Source: an uncultured Fretibacterium sp. (GTDB lineage: Bacteria; Synergistota; Synergistia; Synergistales; Aminobacteriaceae). Taken from it: a DNA stretch of 25,031 nt. Location: assembly GCF_938040765.1 (NCBI RefSeq), contig NZ_CALIAA010000054.1, positions 1-25,031 of the forward strand. Direction: 5' to 3'. The notes under the pieces were generated by a model. That model was not told where the DNA came from. It worked only from the letters and a program-made list of their open reading frames with translations, and did no database searches. Position 1 is the stretch's first letter; every line of letters starts with the position of its first letter. Shown here one piece after another: positions 7,450 through 16,610 of this stretch. The translations under genes and the position numbers were made by a program.

Positions 7450-8574
7450 ATGCCGTTCTACCTTTTGTCCTCGTTCCATCAAAGCGTGATGGAGATATTC
7501 AGGCCCCTGCTGAATTGGTTCGATTCCGTCTCCATGCTTCGATCCCTTCAGCCCTACCGGGACTGGCTGCCCTACGCCACCGTAGGGGTGATCCTGCCTC
7601 TCCTGCTGTGGCTCTTCCTGTCCATTCTGAGGCAGGTACGGCGAAATTCCCGGAGCGGAAAAAATGTCCGCCCCTCGCCCGCCCCTGCGGGGACGGCGGT
7701 TCAGGGCAAGGCCATCGACATCACGACCGATTTTGTGGTCCATGATCCATGGACGGAGCCCTCGCTCGGCGCTCAGGCCGCCCCTGCGCCGCAGCCCGAT
7801 GTCCCTTTGCGGCCTCAGGAACAAGGGGTTTCGGCCCCGGTCCCGGACAGGACACACTCGTGGATCGCACCCGATTCCGCCGTCGCCGCCAGCCCCATTG
7901 TCCTGCCCGCCCCCGCTCCGAGAGCGGCCTCCGGTCCATCCGCCGCGCCGGCTCCCGTTCCGTCCGCTGCGTCGGCTCCCGTTCCGTCCGCTGCGTCGGC
8001 TCCCGCTCCATCCGCCGCGCCGGCTCCCGCTCCGTCCGCCGCGCCGGCTCCCGTTCCGTCCGCCGCACCGGCTCCCGCCCCATCCGTCGCGCCGGCCCCC
8101 GTTCCGTCCGACGCACCGGCTCCCGCTCCGTCCGCCCAACGACACGAGGCCCCGGAGCCGCCCAGGACCGCCGCCGCGAGCCCCAACACGCCTCCCGAGT
8201 CGGAGTTTCAGCGAATCTACATCGACATGTATATCGACCTGGAGCTCACCACGAACTTCAGCGCGTTGAGGACGGATGTCAACTGTATGCTCTCCCGGGG
8301 GGTGTCCTCCGAGCCCTTGCTGCCGGAGGGAAGCGCAACTCCCGATGAGTACGTCCTCGCCTGCATCGCCCTCGCCGCGCTGGAGGACCTTCAAACGAAG
8401 GAATCCCGCCTCGAATCGGGCGAGCTGAGCCCGCATGGGCAGGAGCTGTGCAAGATCTATGAATATATCCTGAACCGCCTGAAGGGAAACGGGAAACTTT
8501 CGGAGGACTCCGCCAGGAAACTGCTTCAGGAGACCCTGGAGAAGGTCCTCGGAACAACCGGGCATCATCAGTAA
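7450..8574 (+). CDS. Membrane-anchored protein with Pro/Ala-rich octapeptide repeat, function unknown
   Basis: I do not recognise a family. The 374-residue protein has one strong hydrophobic segment (about residues 41-60, PYATVGVILPLLLWLFLSIL) followed by RQVRR, suggesting a signal-anchor. Next comes a low-complexity linker, including eight exact-length repeats of the form SAAPAPxP (residues 164-227). It ends in a soluble, probably helical domain of about 125 residues (from SEFQRIYIDMYIDLEL to the end). The basic side after the helix suggests the C-terminal domain is cytoplasmic, with the linker as a spacer. AAAGGAG at 7434-7440 touches an ATG at 7441, so the in-frame ATG at 7450 (9 bases away) is the better start. 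The gene follows dgkA by 27 bases and precedes the HAD gene by 13 bases, so it is likely in the same operon. Confidence 0.72.
   Translation: MPFYLLSSFHQSVMEIFRPLLNWFDSVSMLRSLQPYRDWLPYATVGVILPLLLWLFLSILRQVRRNSRSGKNVRPSPAPAGTAVQGKAIDITTDFVVHDPWTEPSLGAQAAPAPQPDVPLRPQEQGVSAPVPDRTHSWIAPDSAVAASPIVLPAPAPRAASGPSAAPAPVPSAASAPVPSAASAPAPSAAPAPAPSAAPAPVPSAAPAPAPSVAPAPVPSDAPAPAPSAQRHEAPEPPRTAAASPNTPPESEFQRIYIDMYIDLELTTNFSALRTDVNCMLSRGVSSEPLLPEGSATPDEYVLACIALAALEDLQTKESRLESGELSPHGQELCKIYEYILNRLKGNGKLSEDSARKLLQETLEKVLGTTGHHQ
7939..8130 (+). repeat. 24-bp tandem repeat, eight units, inside the Pro/Ala-repeat gene
   Basis: Eight in-frame 24-base units begin at 7939, 7963, 7987, 8011, 8035, 8059, 8083 and 8107. 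Each encodes an octapeptide of the type SAAPAPVP, and units differ at only a few positions. High nucleotide identity between units suggests recent expansion by slippage, so unit number may vary between strains. Confidence 0.9.
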
Positions 8575-8587
8575 TGGAGAGGGCTTT

Positions 8588-9229
8588 ATGATCAAACTGA
8601 TGATCTTCGACCACGATATGACGATCGTGGACTCGAGCCACGCCATCCTGGCGGGGCTCAATCTGGTGGCCGAGGCGGTCGGCCGTCCCAGGGCCACCCA
8701 CGCTCAGGTGATGCGGTACATCGCCATGCCCATGAGGGAGTTCATGATCGGCACCCTGGGCGACTGCCGGCCCGAGTGGCTGGAGCTGTACCGCGACAAG
8801 GTCGCGCCGCTCGAACACTCCATGATCCGCCCCTTCCCCGAGACGAGGACGATCCTGCCCCGCCTTCGGGAGATGGGCTTGATCCTGGCCGTCGCCTCGA
8901 ACCGGAACGCCCCGAGGACGGCCATGGAGAGGAGCGGAACGGCCCATTATTTCGACGCGATCGTCGGCCCCTCGGACCACCTGCCCTACAAGCCCGAGCC
9001 CGGGATGCTCCTGAGCCTCATGGATCGTTTCGGAGTCCCCGCGGACCGGACCGTCTACGTCGGGGACTCCGACATCGACGTCAGGACGGCCCTCGCAGCG
9101 GGGACACGGGCGATCGGCACGGCGCAGGGCAACTTCACGAAGGAGCAGCTTCTGGAGCTGGGGGCGTGGCGCGCCGTCGGCTCCCTCGACGAGCTGCCCG
9201 GGATCGTGGAGGAGGATGGGAGGGAATGA
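8588..9229 (+). CDS. HAD-superfamily phosphatase (phosphoglycolate phosphatase-like)
   Basis: A 213-residue cytosolic phosphohydrolase with all four HAD motifs. Motif I is FDHDMT (nucleophile D8, acid D10), motif II is VASN (S104), motif III is the lysine in YKPEPG (K135) and motif IV is GDSDID (D160, D164). The helical cap between residues about 15 and 80 is of the C1 type found in Gph/PGP-like enzymes. FDHDMT keeps the DxDxT pattern, although most relatives read FDxDGT. The start is ATG 8588, preceded by a purine-rich GGAGAGGG site. The next gene overlaps its last 14 bases or starts 4 bases after it, a sign of translational coupling. The substrate is unknown. Confidence 0.88.
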   Translation: MIKLMIFDHDMTIVDSSHAILAGLNLVAEAVGRPRATHAQVMRYIAMPMREFMIGTLGDCRPEWLELYRDKVAPLEHSMIRPFPETRTILPRLREMGLILAVASNRNAPRTAMERSGTAHYFDAIVGPSDHLPYKPEPGMLLSLMDRFGVPADRTVYVGDSDIDVRTALAAGTRAIGTAQGNFTKEQLLELGAWRAVGSLDELPGIVEEDGRE

Positions 9230-11363
9230 CCGCTTGATCTACAGGGACCTCTCGACCAACCCGGGGACGGCGGGCACCCCCCCATCCCCCCCAAGGAATC
9301 GTCTGTCGGACGAGTCCAGCCCCTACCTGCTCCAACACGCCGACAACCCCATAGCCTGGTACCCGTGGGGGGACGAGGCATTCGAGGCCGCGCGCAGGGA
9401 GGACAAACCCATATTCCTCTCGATCGGCTATTCCTCGTGCCACTGGTGCCACGTCATGGAGCGGGAATGTTTCTCCGACCCCGAGGTGGCGGACCTCATG
9501 AACGACGTCTGCGTCGCCGTCAAGGTGGACCGGGAGGAGCGGCCCGATCTGGACGGGCTCTTCATGGACATATGCCACATCCAGAACGGCAACGGAGGCT
9601 GGCCCCTGAACCTCTTTCTGACCCCCGAGGGCAGGCCCTTCTTCGCGGCCACGTGGCTGCCCAAGAGGACGACGGGCCGGATGCCGGGGCTGACGGACAT
9701 CCTGCCGCGCGTCAAGTGGCTGTGGTCCATGCAGCGCGAGGACGTGATCCGAGGGGCCGACAGCCTGGCGGAGACGCTGGCCGCCCACCTGAAGTTCGTC
9801 TCGGGGGGCCGGGTGGGCGCCGCATCGGCCCGAAGCGCCCTCAACGAGCTCCAGGGACTCTTCGACCCGCAGTGGGGCGGGTTCGGGTTCGCGCCCAAGT
9901 TCCCGGCCGCGCCGCGCCTTCTCTTCCTGCTGGAACAGGCCCGATCGGCCATCAACTCCACGCAGGAGCGCGAGACGCTCCTGGGCATGGCGGACCTGAC
10001 CCTCCGCCGCATGTGGAGGGGCGGCATCCACGACCATCTGGGCGGCGGGTTCGCGCGCTACGCCACGGACGAGCAGTGGCTCGTTCCCCACTTCGAGAAG
10101 ATGCTCGCCGATCAGGCCCTGCTGCTCCTGACCGCGGCGCTGGCCCACGAGATCCGTCCCGACCCGTTCTACCGCACCCTGGCGGAGGACATCGTCGGAT
10201 GCGTGCAGCGGGATTTCACCGCCCCGGAGTCCTGCTTCCGAACGTCCCTCGACGCGGACAGCGAGGAGGGGGAGGGGCGCTACTACCTCTGGACGGAGGA
10301 GGAGGTCCTCCGGCTGCTCCCGGAGGGGGACCGCGGCCTGTTCTGCGCCGCCTACGCCGTCCTGCCCGGCGGAAACTTCGGACACGAGATGACGGGAATG
10401 CGGACGGGACAGAACATCCTCTACGAGGCCTCGACCGTCACGGAACTGTCGCGGCGCTACGGGATCCGAGCGACCGAGGCGGAGGATCGCCTCGCCCGGG
10501 ACCGGGCCATCCTTCTGGAGGCCCGCTCGCGGCGGACGCCGCCCGCCGTGGACGACAAGGTGCTCATGGATTGGAACGGCCTCATGATCGGGGCCCTGGC
10601 CCGCGCCTCCTCGGCATTCGGGCAGACGGAATGGAGGCTCTCCGCCGAGCGGGCCGCCCTGTTCCTCCAAAAGGCCCTGCCGGACCCCAGGGGCAGCTGG
10701 AGGCGGCGGTACCGCGGCGGAGAGGCGGGGATTCCCGCCCTCCCCGGGGACTACGCGGCGCTGCTGTGGGGCGTCATGGAGCTTCACCGCGCCGCGGCGG
10801 CCGCCGGGGCACGGAAAAAACAGCTGAGGGACTGGCTGCGCTACGCCGAGTCCCTGACGGGCAAGCTCATGGAGGAGTTCTGGGACCCCGAGGACGGGGG
10901 GCTGTTCCTCTCCTCCTCGGACGACCCCAACATCTTTCTGAGGCGCAAGACGGCGAGCGACGACGCGGCCCCCTCGGCCAATGCCCTCGCGGCCATGGGG
11001 CTGGCCGAGCTGAGCTCCGCCCTCGGCGAACGAAGCTACATGGAGCGGGCCCGGGAGATCGTCGCCTGTTTCGCCCGGGCCGCCGCGCTGCGCCCCCTGG
11101 ATCATCTCTCCCTGATCACCGCCTCGGGGATGCTGAGACCGGTCAGGGCGGCGGAGGCGGAGTCCGAAACGGACGAGGGCAGAGAGCCCCCTGCGGAGGC
11201 CGCCGAAGCCCAATCCGAGGAGGCCCCCGTATCGGCTGCGGAGCCCCGTGAGGACGAGGGGACGCCTCGCAGCCATCCGGAGCGGTCCCGACGGGATCGG
11301 GCGGCGGCGCGGAGCGAACGCCGCCTCTCCCGGACCCGTCGGTCGGGATTGAGGGACAGGTAG
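9216..11363 (+). CDS. YyaL-like DUF255 thioredoxin-domain protein (spermatogenesis-associated protein 20 family)
   Basis: A 715-residue protein. The N-terminus has the diagnostic DUF255 sequence: NRLSDESSPYLLQHADNP, then WYPWGDEAF, SIGYSSCHWCHVMERE with a CHWC pair (C75, C78), and NGNGGWPLNLFLTPEG. A long alpha/alpha-toroid part like cellobiose epimerase/AGE enzymes follows, with GGIHDHLGGGFARYATD and PHFEKML. The family's biochemical role is not established. ATG 9216 overlaps the HAD gene and is directly abutted by GGAGGAGG; TTG 9234, with GGGAGGG 9 bases upstream, is a reasonable alternative. The last 65 or so residues are an odd acidic (E/A-rich) then arginine-rich tail, which I do not know from the family; relatives usually stop before it. 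Confidence 0.9.
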   Translation: MGGNDRLIYRDLSTNPGTAGTPPSPPRNRLSDESSPYLLQHADNPIAWYPWGDEAFEAARREDKPIFLSIGYSSCHWCHVMERECFSDPEVADLMNDVCVAVKVDREERPDLDGLFMDICHIQNGNGGWPLNLFLTPEGRPFFAATWLPKRTTGRMPGLTDILPRVKWLWSMQREDVIRGADSLAETLAAHLKFVSGGRVGAASARSALNELQGLFDPQWGGFGFAPKFPAAPRLLFLLEQARSAINSTQERETLLGMADLTLRRMWRGGIHDHLGGGFARYATDEQWLVPHFEKMLADQALLLLTAALAHEIRPDPFYRTLAEDIVGCVQRDFTAPESCFRTSLDADSEEGEGRYYLWTEEEVLRLLPEGDRGLFCAAYAVLPGGNFGHEMTGMRTGQNILYEASTVTELSRRYGIRATEAEDRLARDRAILLEARSRRTPPAVDDKVLMDWNGLMIGALARASSAFGQTEWRLSAERAALFLQKALPDPRGSWRRRYRGGEAGIPALPGDYAALLWGVMELHRAAAAAGARKKQLRDWLRYAESLTGKLMEEFWDPEDGGLFLSSSDDPNIFLRRKTASDDAAPSANALAAMGLAELSSALGERSYMERAREIVACFARAAALRPLDHLSLITASGMLRPVRAAEAESETDEGREPPAEAAEAQSEEAPVSAAEPREDEGTPRSHPERSRRDRAAARSERRLSRTRRSGLRDR

Positions 11364-11410
11364 ATTTCCGGTCGCAAACATAGGGAGATCCAAGACAAGG
11401 AGGTTTTGCC

Positions 11411-13285
11411 ATGAGAAGTGTTTTCAGGGTCGCAGGCGGCGCGCTGGTCCTTTGCCTTTCGTGCCTTCTGCTGTCCGGCACGGAGGCCGGAGCGAACTAC
11501 CGTTTCGACGACCTTTTCGGCCCAAGCGGCGTGGGCGCCCAGTGGATGGTGATCACCGGGGGCATGGACACGGTGGGCGACGCGGCGGCCCAGGTCCCCA
11601 TGAAGGTCAGCGGGGACATCGTGAGCGACCGCAACTCCGTTGTCATTATGAACGGGCGCACGGAGGAGCCCCTGGGGGACGAGGCCAACCGGGACATCCG
11701 CGCGATGTTCCTGGTGCTGACGGGAACCCAGGCCTCGATGAAGGTCGGATTCGACTATTCGGGGCCCGGCGACGCGGTCACGCCGGACGGCCTGGTGGAC
11801 AACCCCTTCTACTCCACGCGCAAGACCCCGCTGGGGAACGGCGGATACGATTTTCTCTTCGTCAAGAACAGGGAGCAGGGGAAATTCGGCAGCGTGAGGG
11901 GCAACTTCGCCTTCCACCAGAACCCCTCGTCCCACTATCCCTCCACCCCGTCCCAGACCCTTCTGGTGCCCTTCGTCATCGCCAACGTCGCGGACGGAAC
12001 GGCGGAGGCCGAGCCGCTGCTCTTCCGGGCCATCCTGCGCGAGCCCAACTCCGCGGGACTGGGCGACATGACGGCCTACGACAACTTCATGTGGGACGTG
12101 ACGGACGACAAGACGACGGAGAGCGCCCAGTGGGTGTTCGTCCCCGTCCCCGAGTGGCCCGCACACGACAGGATCGACTACCGTCTGACCACGGAGGTCA
12201 CGAACCACACGGGCATCCGCTACGCGGTGCAGCGCTACGACAGCTACGCCTGGACGCACCTGGTCCCCACCTACTGGGCCTTCGACCTGCCGCGCTCCCA
12301 GAGCTTCAAGGACGTACCGCCCCGATTCCAACTCAACGACATCAGCCATGTCGCGCCAGGCCTCAAGACCGTCTACAACCAGCGCTTCAACGTCAACGAG
12401 GGGATGAAGAGGGCGCTGCGGCTCTATCCCGTCGATCCCGCGGCGGGGTTCCGCGAACTGATCCTGAACCACAGGATCATCTTCGGCCTGGACCTCGGGA
12501 CGGCGTCGGCCCCCGCCGAGGGGCGCGAGCCCAGCATCTGGAAGGCCGCCGCCTTCAACCCCCGCGCCGCCAGCACGGACTTTCTCAAGAACGTCGCCAG
12601 GGCGATGGACGCATCGGCCGTGAGGGCGCCCGAGGGACGGACCGTGACCTCCGGCGTCGTCCGCAACACCTACGTGGCCGGGGACGTCATCGCCTCCTTC
12701 GCCGTCGACGCGTCCATCCCCGGCTCGGCCCGGAGGGAAGGGGCCGAGGGCCTGCTGCCCCTGCACATTACCTTCAACCTGCCCCGCACGCACCTGCTGG
12801 TGGCCCCCAAGTGGGAGGGGCTGCTCGACCAGTGGCACGAGACGGGCGACATCAAGAGCGAATTCGCGCGCAACTTCAGCCTCTACCTGCGCAGCGGGAA
12901 CGAGAACGACTGGAACCTGATCCAGGAACTGGAGAAACAGGGGTACTACGACAGGCTGGTCAAGATCTTTCTGGACGAGGAACGCGGCGTGATCACGGTG
13001 AGCTTCATCGCCATGCTGATGGACGGCACGGGCAGCGGGTCGCGGCCGGCCCTGCGCGTCGTGTCCGACAGGACGCCGACCACGGAGAACGACTTCCTGG
13101 TCCTGAGGGACGGGACCTCCGACAACCGCTGGAACCTGACCTTCTACGCCGCCCCGGCGGACTACAAGGAGAACCCGAGCAACCCGACGAATAAGGAGAA
13201 GAGCGGCGGCGGGGGCTGCGACAGCCTGGGGCTGGGGATGATGGGCCTTCTGGCCGCGGCGCTGCTGATTCGCAAAGGGAGGTAG
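11411..13285 (+). CDS. Exported Synergist-CTERM sorting-domain protein, function unknown
   Basis: A 624-residue protein with a Sec signal peptide (MRSVFRVAGGALVLCLSCLL, likely cut after EAGA, residue 28). The C-terminal tail is SGGGGCDSLGLGMMGLLAAALL followed by RKGR (read as Gly run, Cys-Asp, hydrophobic helix, basic end). That arrangement is the Synergist-CTERM sorting signal, proposed to be cut and anchored at the cell surface by a dedicated membrane protease not seen here. The 570 residues between are mostly beta-type with many aromatic and Asp/Asn positions. I recognise no enzyme motif, so I leave the function open. The ATG is preceded by AAGGAGG. The stop overlaps the ribosome-binding site of the next Synergist-CTERM gene, 4 bases away, so the two are certainly co-translated neighbours and probably partners on the surface. 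Confidence 0.82.
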   Translation: MRSVFRVAGGALVLCLSCLLLSGTEAGANYRFDDLFGPSGVGAQWMVITGGMDTVGDAAAQVPMKVSGDIVSDRNSVVIMNGRTEEPLGDEANRDIRAMFLVLTGTQASMKVGFDYSGPGDAVTPDGLVDNPFYSTRKTPLGNGGYDFLFVKNREQGKFGSVRGNFAFHQNPSSHYPSTPSQTLLVPFVIANVADGTAEAEPLLFRAILREPNSAGLGDMTAYDNFMWDVTDDKTTESAQWVFVPVPEWPAHDRIDYRLTTEVTNHTGIRYAVQRYDSYAWTHLVPTYWAFDLPRSQSFKDVPPRFQLNDISHVAPGLKTVYNQRFNVNEGMKRALRLYPVDPAAGFRELILNHRIIFGLDLGTASAPAEGREPSIWKAAAFNPRAASTDFLKNVARAMDASAVRAPEGRTVTSGVVRNTYVAGDVIASFAVDASIPGSARREGAEGLLPLHITFNLPRTHLLVAPKWEGLLDQWHETGDIKSEFARNFSLYLRSGNENDWNLIQELEKQGYYDRLVKIFLDEERGVITVSFIAMLMDGTGSGSRPALRVVSDRTPTTENDFLVLRDGTSDNRWNLTFYAAPADYKENPSNPTNKEKSGGGGCDSLGLGMMGLLAAALLIRKGR

Positions 13286-13289
13286 AGAG

Positions 13290-16200
13290 ATGAAAAGGTT
13301 TTTGATCCCCGGCCTGCTGGCCCTGGCGTGCCTGTCGTTCTGCTCCGGCGCGGAGGCCGATACGACCATCGTCAACAGCTACGCCGAGCTGAGGGACGCC
13401 GTGAAGAACCCGGTCAGCCTGGACATCCGGCTTGGCTCGGACATCGCGATTACCTCGGCGATCCCCGTATCGCTGGACGCCAAGATAGACGGAGCCGGGA
13501 AAAAGCTGACCGCGGGCGGGGCCTTCCGGCACTTCGAGGTTCAGAGCGCCGCAGGCAACGGCCCCACCTTCAAGGGCGTCACGTTCGAGGGAGGAGGCAA
13601 TGGAGGCGGCGTCTCCGTCGCATCGGGCGGCAAGGCGACGTTCGAGGGCGGCACATTCCGGAACAACCGGTCCACGGGCAACGGCGGGGCCCTCAGCGTC
13701 TCCGGCGCGGTCACGCTCTCCGGAACGGTGGCCTTCGACCATAACTCCGCGGCGGACAGCGGCGGGGCCGTCTACCTGGACGGGGCGGACGTGGAGTTCC
13801 CCGCGGGCGTCCGCTTCGAGAACAACACGGCCAAGAACGGCGGGGCCGTGGCCCTGAGCGGCTCCTCGGGATCCCGAGCCACCTTCAACGGCAATGCGTT
13901 CTCCGCAAACCGTGCGACGGAAAACGGCGGGGCCCTCCATATCCCCGGCAGCGCAGCGGTCGTCTTCAACGCGGACCAGGAATTCGGCGGCAACAGCGCG
14001 GCCGACGGCGGCGCCATTTGGACGGCATCCCTCGCCTTCGCCTCAGGCAGGACCCTGACCTTCACGGGGAACACGGCTACGGGCAAGGGCGGCGCGCTCT
14101 ACGTTGAAGGCACGGCGACGCTGACGGACAAGTTCGTCTTCAGGACCAACGGCGCGGCCCAGGGGGGCGCCGTCTTCGCAGCGTCCGACCTCACCGTCGC
14201 CGGAGGGAGCTTCGCCGGAAATACGGCGTCCGAGTCCGGCGGGGCCATCTGCGCGGCCGGGACGGCTATGGTCACGGGCGGGGCCTTCGAGGCCGGCAAC
14301 AAGGCCGAGGGAACCGGACCGGACGACGGCGGCGGGGCCATCTGGGCCAAGGAGATCAAGGTCGAGCCGTCCGGGAGCGACCCCATCGTATTCGCGGGCC
14401 AGGTCGCCCGAAAGGACGGGGGCGCCCTGTTCAGCAAGACCTCCCTTTCCGCCAAGAACACGCTGTTCACCGACAACAAGGCGATGACGGGCAGCGGAGG
14501 GGCCGTGATGGCCAATTCGGGGGTCACGCTGGAGCATACCGCCTTCCGGGACAACTCCGCCGCCGGGAGGGGGGGCGCCGTCTTCGCGGGGGACTCCTCC
14601 GGGATCGCCTCCAGCCTCTTCCAGAGGAACGCCTCTCAGGGCGACGGCGGCGCGTTTATCCTCGACAAGACGACGGCGACCTTCCAGATGTCCGCCACCC
14701 TCATGGAGGGGAACACCGCGGGCGGCATCGCCCGGTCGGGCCAGGGCGGCGCGCTCTTCCTGAAGCTGAAGAAGGCGGAGATCGGGCGCTCCACCTTTGC
14801 GGGGAACCTGAGCCAGAGCCCGAACGAGGCCCAGGGCGGCGCCGTCCGCATCTCGGTAGCGGAGCTCTCCGACATCAGCAACGGCACCTTTGCCGGAAAC
14901 AGCACGAAGGGAGACGCGAAGAGCCTCGGCGGGGCCCTGTTCCTGGACGGGCCCTTCACCGTCAGAAACTGCACCCTCGCCCTCGAGAACGCCACGACGG
15001 GCGCCGGGGAGTGCCGGGGCGGCGGGATCTTTCTGAATAACGGGAACCTGACGCTTGCCGGCAGCATCGTCGTCGGCAACAAGTCCGACTTCGGCGCGGA
15101 CATCTACAGGGGCGGCGGGATCATCTCCACGGGCGGCTACAACCGCATCGCCAGGTTCGGCGTCCAGGGCTCCAGCGCCGGCGACACGTCCTGGGCGAAC
15201 CCCTCCGTGAACGGGGACACCGAGACGGACCGTCAGCAGGAGGGCTGGACCTCCGCCACGTTCTTCGGTTCCAACGGCCTTGCGGACAACTCCGGCCCCA
15301 CCGTCGGCACGGGGTCGGCATCCGGCACACTCCGGACGATCGCCTTGAACGAGGCGGACGCCCTCGCGGCGGACAGCAGGGCCATGGACGCCATCCCCTC
15401 CCACCTGCCGAGCTTCCCGGCCGAGGACGCGAGGGGCGTCGCCCGTCCTCAGCCGACGAACGGCAAAAAGGACATCGGGGCCGTCGAGGAGAAACAGGGC
15501 GGAGGCAACGACCCCGGCGCCGACCCATCCCTTACGATCAAATCCGTTCGGATGAGCGGCATCCCCAACACCCTGACCCGGGTCGGCCAGACCGCAACCC
15601 TCACCGCGACGGTCGTCTACGCGAACGGGACGACCTCGAGCTCCGAAAAGGTCACATGGTCCAGCAGCAATCCCGGCGTGGCGCGCATCGACGCCTTCGG
15701 CAACCTCTACGCCTGTTCCATGGGCAGGACCGTCATCAGCGTCGCGGTGAACCGGCAGAAAACCGTCGCGGACTCCGCGGACCTCACCGTCCGGGAGGAG
15801 ATGAGCTACACTAACGTCCACCCCGAGATCTGGAAGATGCTGGGCGAGTTCAACGACCTGCTGAGCGCGCAGGGCGCAGGCCTCACCATTGCGGACTCCG
15901 ACCCGGCGAGGGTGAAGGCCTCCGCCTTCCAAAAGGCGTTCCGCGACGCCTGGGGGACCTCCGCCGTCCAGGTGACGGAGCTGAAGTCCAGGACCGCCAT
16001 CCGCTTCAAGACGGGGCAGCTCCCCTCCGCGCAGGGCTGGAGCACCTCCAGGCCCACGATCGACGTCTCCCTCGGCGGGCGCAGAAAGGGCGACCTGCTG
16101 CCTCTGAGGTACCGATGGAGCCTGTCCTGGGATGAGCTGAGCACGCTGATGGGGCGCAAGGTGACGAAGGTCGAGCCCCAGGAGCTCCTCGACGTCCTGA

Positions 16201-16583
16201 AGCCGGCCTTCATCTCCGCGGGCGGGGAGGCCTATACGGTCGTGGGAACCGACGGTGCGGCCGCATCTCAGTCCATCTCCTCGGGCGCGCTGAAAGTGAC
16301 GAGCGGCAACAATGGGGCGACCCTGGAGCTGACCGCCTTCGTGGCGGACGCCACGGGCCCGGCCGCCTCGCCGGCAAAGACCGGGACGCGGATCGTCGAG
16401 GGGCTCCTGGTGGTCCCGGACGGCGTTGCCGACGGGACGATCTCGGGCGCCATGGGCCTGCTCCAGAAAGCGAAGAGCGGCGGCGGGAACAAGGGCGAGG
16501 GCGGCGGCGGTGGATGCGACGCGGGAGTCAGCGGACTTGCGTTGATTTTCGCAGCCGCCCTCCTTCGAAGGAAGAGGGGATAG
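13290..16583 (+). CDS. Surface beta-helix protein: PMP-like GGA repeats, choice-of-anchor-Q and Big2 modules, Synergist-CTERM
   Basis: An 1097-residue exported protein. The signal peptide is MKRFLIPGLLALACLSFCSG, with cleavage after EA near residue 23. Residues about 90-620 hold 17 GGA/GGG repeats, most paired with an FxxN motif (for example FENNTAKNGGAV, FAGNTASESGGAI). This is the pattern of chlamydial polymorphic outer-membrane protein repeats, which fold as a right-handed beta-helix. Then come RGVARPQPTNGKKDIGAVE (near 715), the ending seen in choice-of-anchor-Q proteins, a Big2-type Ig domain (about 748-838, with TWSSSNPGVARID), an unrecognised 220-residue domain, and the tail GGGGGCDAGVSG, hydrophobic helix, RRKRG. 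GGGAGG lies 6 bases before the ATG. It is likely an adhesin or host/biofilm-interacting surface protein; the role is inferred. Confidence 0.86.
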   Translation: MKRFLIPGLLALACLSFCSGAEADTTIVNSYAELRDAVKNPVSLDIRLGSDIAITSAIPVSLDAKIDGAGKKLTAGGAFRHFEVQSAAGNGPTFKGVTFEGGGNGGGVSVASGGKATFEGGTFRNNRSTGNGGALSVSGAVTLSGTVAFDHNSAADSGGAVYLDGADVEFPAGVRFENNTAKNGGAVALSGSSGSRATFNGNAFSANRATENGGALHIPGSAAVVFNADQEFGGNSAADGGAIWTASLAFASGRTLTFTGNTATGKGGALYVEGTATLTDKFVFRTNGAAQGGAVFAASDLTVAGGSFAGNTASESGGAICAAGTAMVTGGAFEAGNKAEGTGPDDGGGAIWAKEIKVEPSGSDPIVFAGQVARKDGGALFSKTSLSAKNTLFTDNKAMTGSGGAVMANSGVTLEHTAFRDNSAAGRGGAVFAGDSSGIASSLFQRNASQGDGGAFILDKTTATFQMSATLMEGNTAGGIARSGQGGALFLKLKKAEIGRSTFAGNLSQSPNEAQGGAVRISVAELSDISNGTFAGNSTKGDAKSLGGALFLDGPFTVRNCTLALENATTGAGECRGGGIFLNNGNLTLAGSIVVGNKSDFGADIYRGGGIISTGGYNRIARFGVQGSSAGDTSWANPSVNGDTETDRQQEGWTSATFFGSNGLADNSGPTVGTGSASGTLRTIALNEADALAADSRAMDAIPSHLPSFPAEDARGVARPQPTNGKKDIGAVEEKQGGGNDPGADPSLTIKSVRMSGIPNTLTRVGQTATLTATVVYANGTTSSSEKVTWSSSNPGVARIDAFGNLYACSMGRTVISVAVNRQKTVADSADLTVREEMSYTNVHPEIWKMLGEFNDLLSAQGAGLTIADSDPARVKASAFQKAFRDAWGTSAVQVTELKSRTAIRFKTGQLPSAQGWSTSRPTIDVSLGGRRKGDLLPLRYRWSLSWDELSTLMGRKVTKVEPQELLDVLKPAFISAGGEAYTVVGTDGAAASQSISSGALKVTSGNNGATLELTAFVADATGPAASPAKTGTRIVEGLLVVPDGVADGTISGAMGLLQKAKSGGGNKGEGGGGGCDAGVSGLALIFAAALLRRKRG

Positions 16584-16610
16584 CCTCCAACTTTCGCAGC
16601 CAGTCCCTTA

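Noticed and set aside
7721..8189. Repeat-rich minus-strand open frames opposite the Pro/Ala repeat
   Set aside because: The 24-bp repeat lacks stops in several frames; only the plus frame has a ribosome-binding site, membrane segment and a non-repetitive domain.
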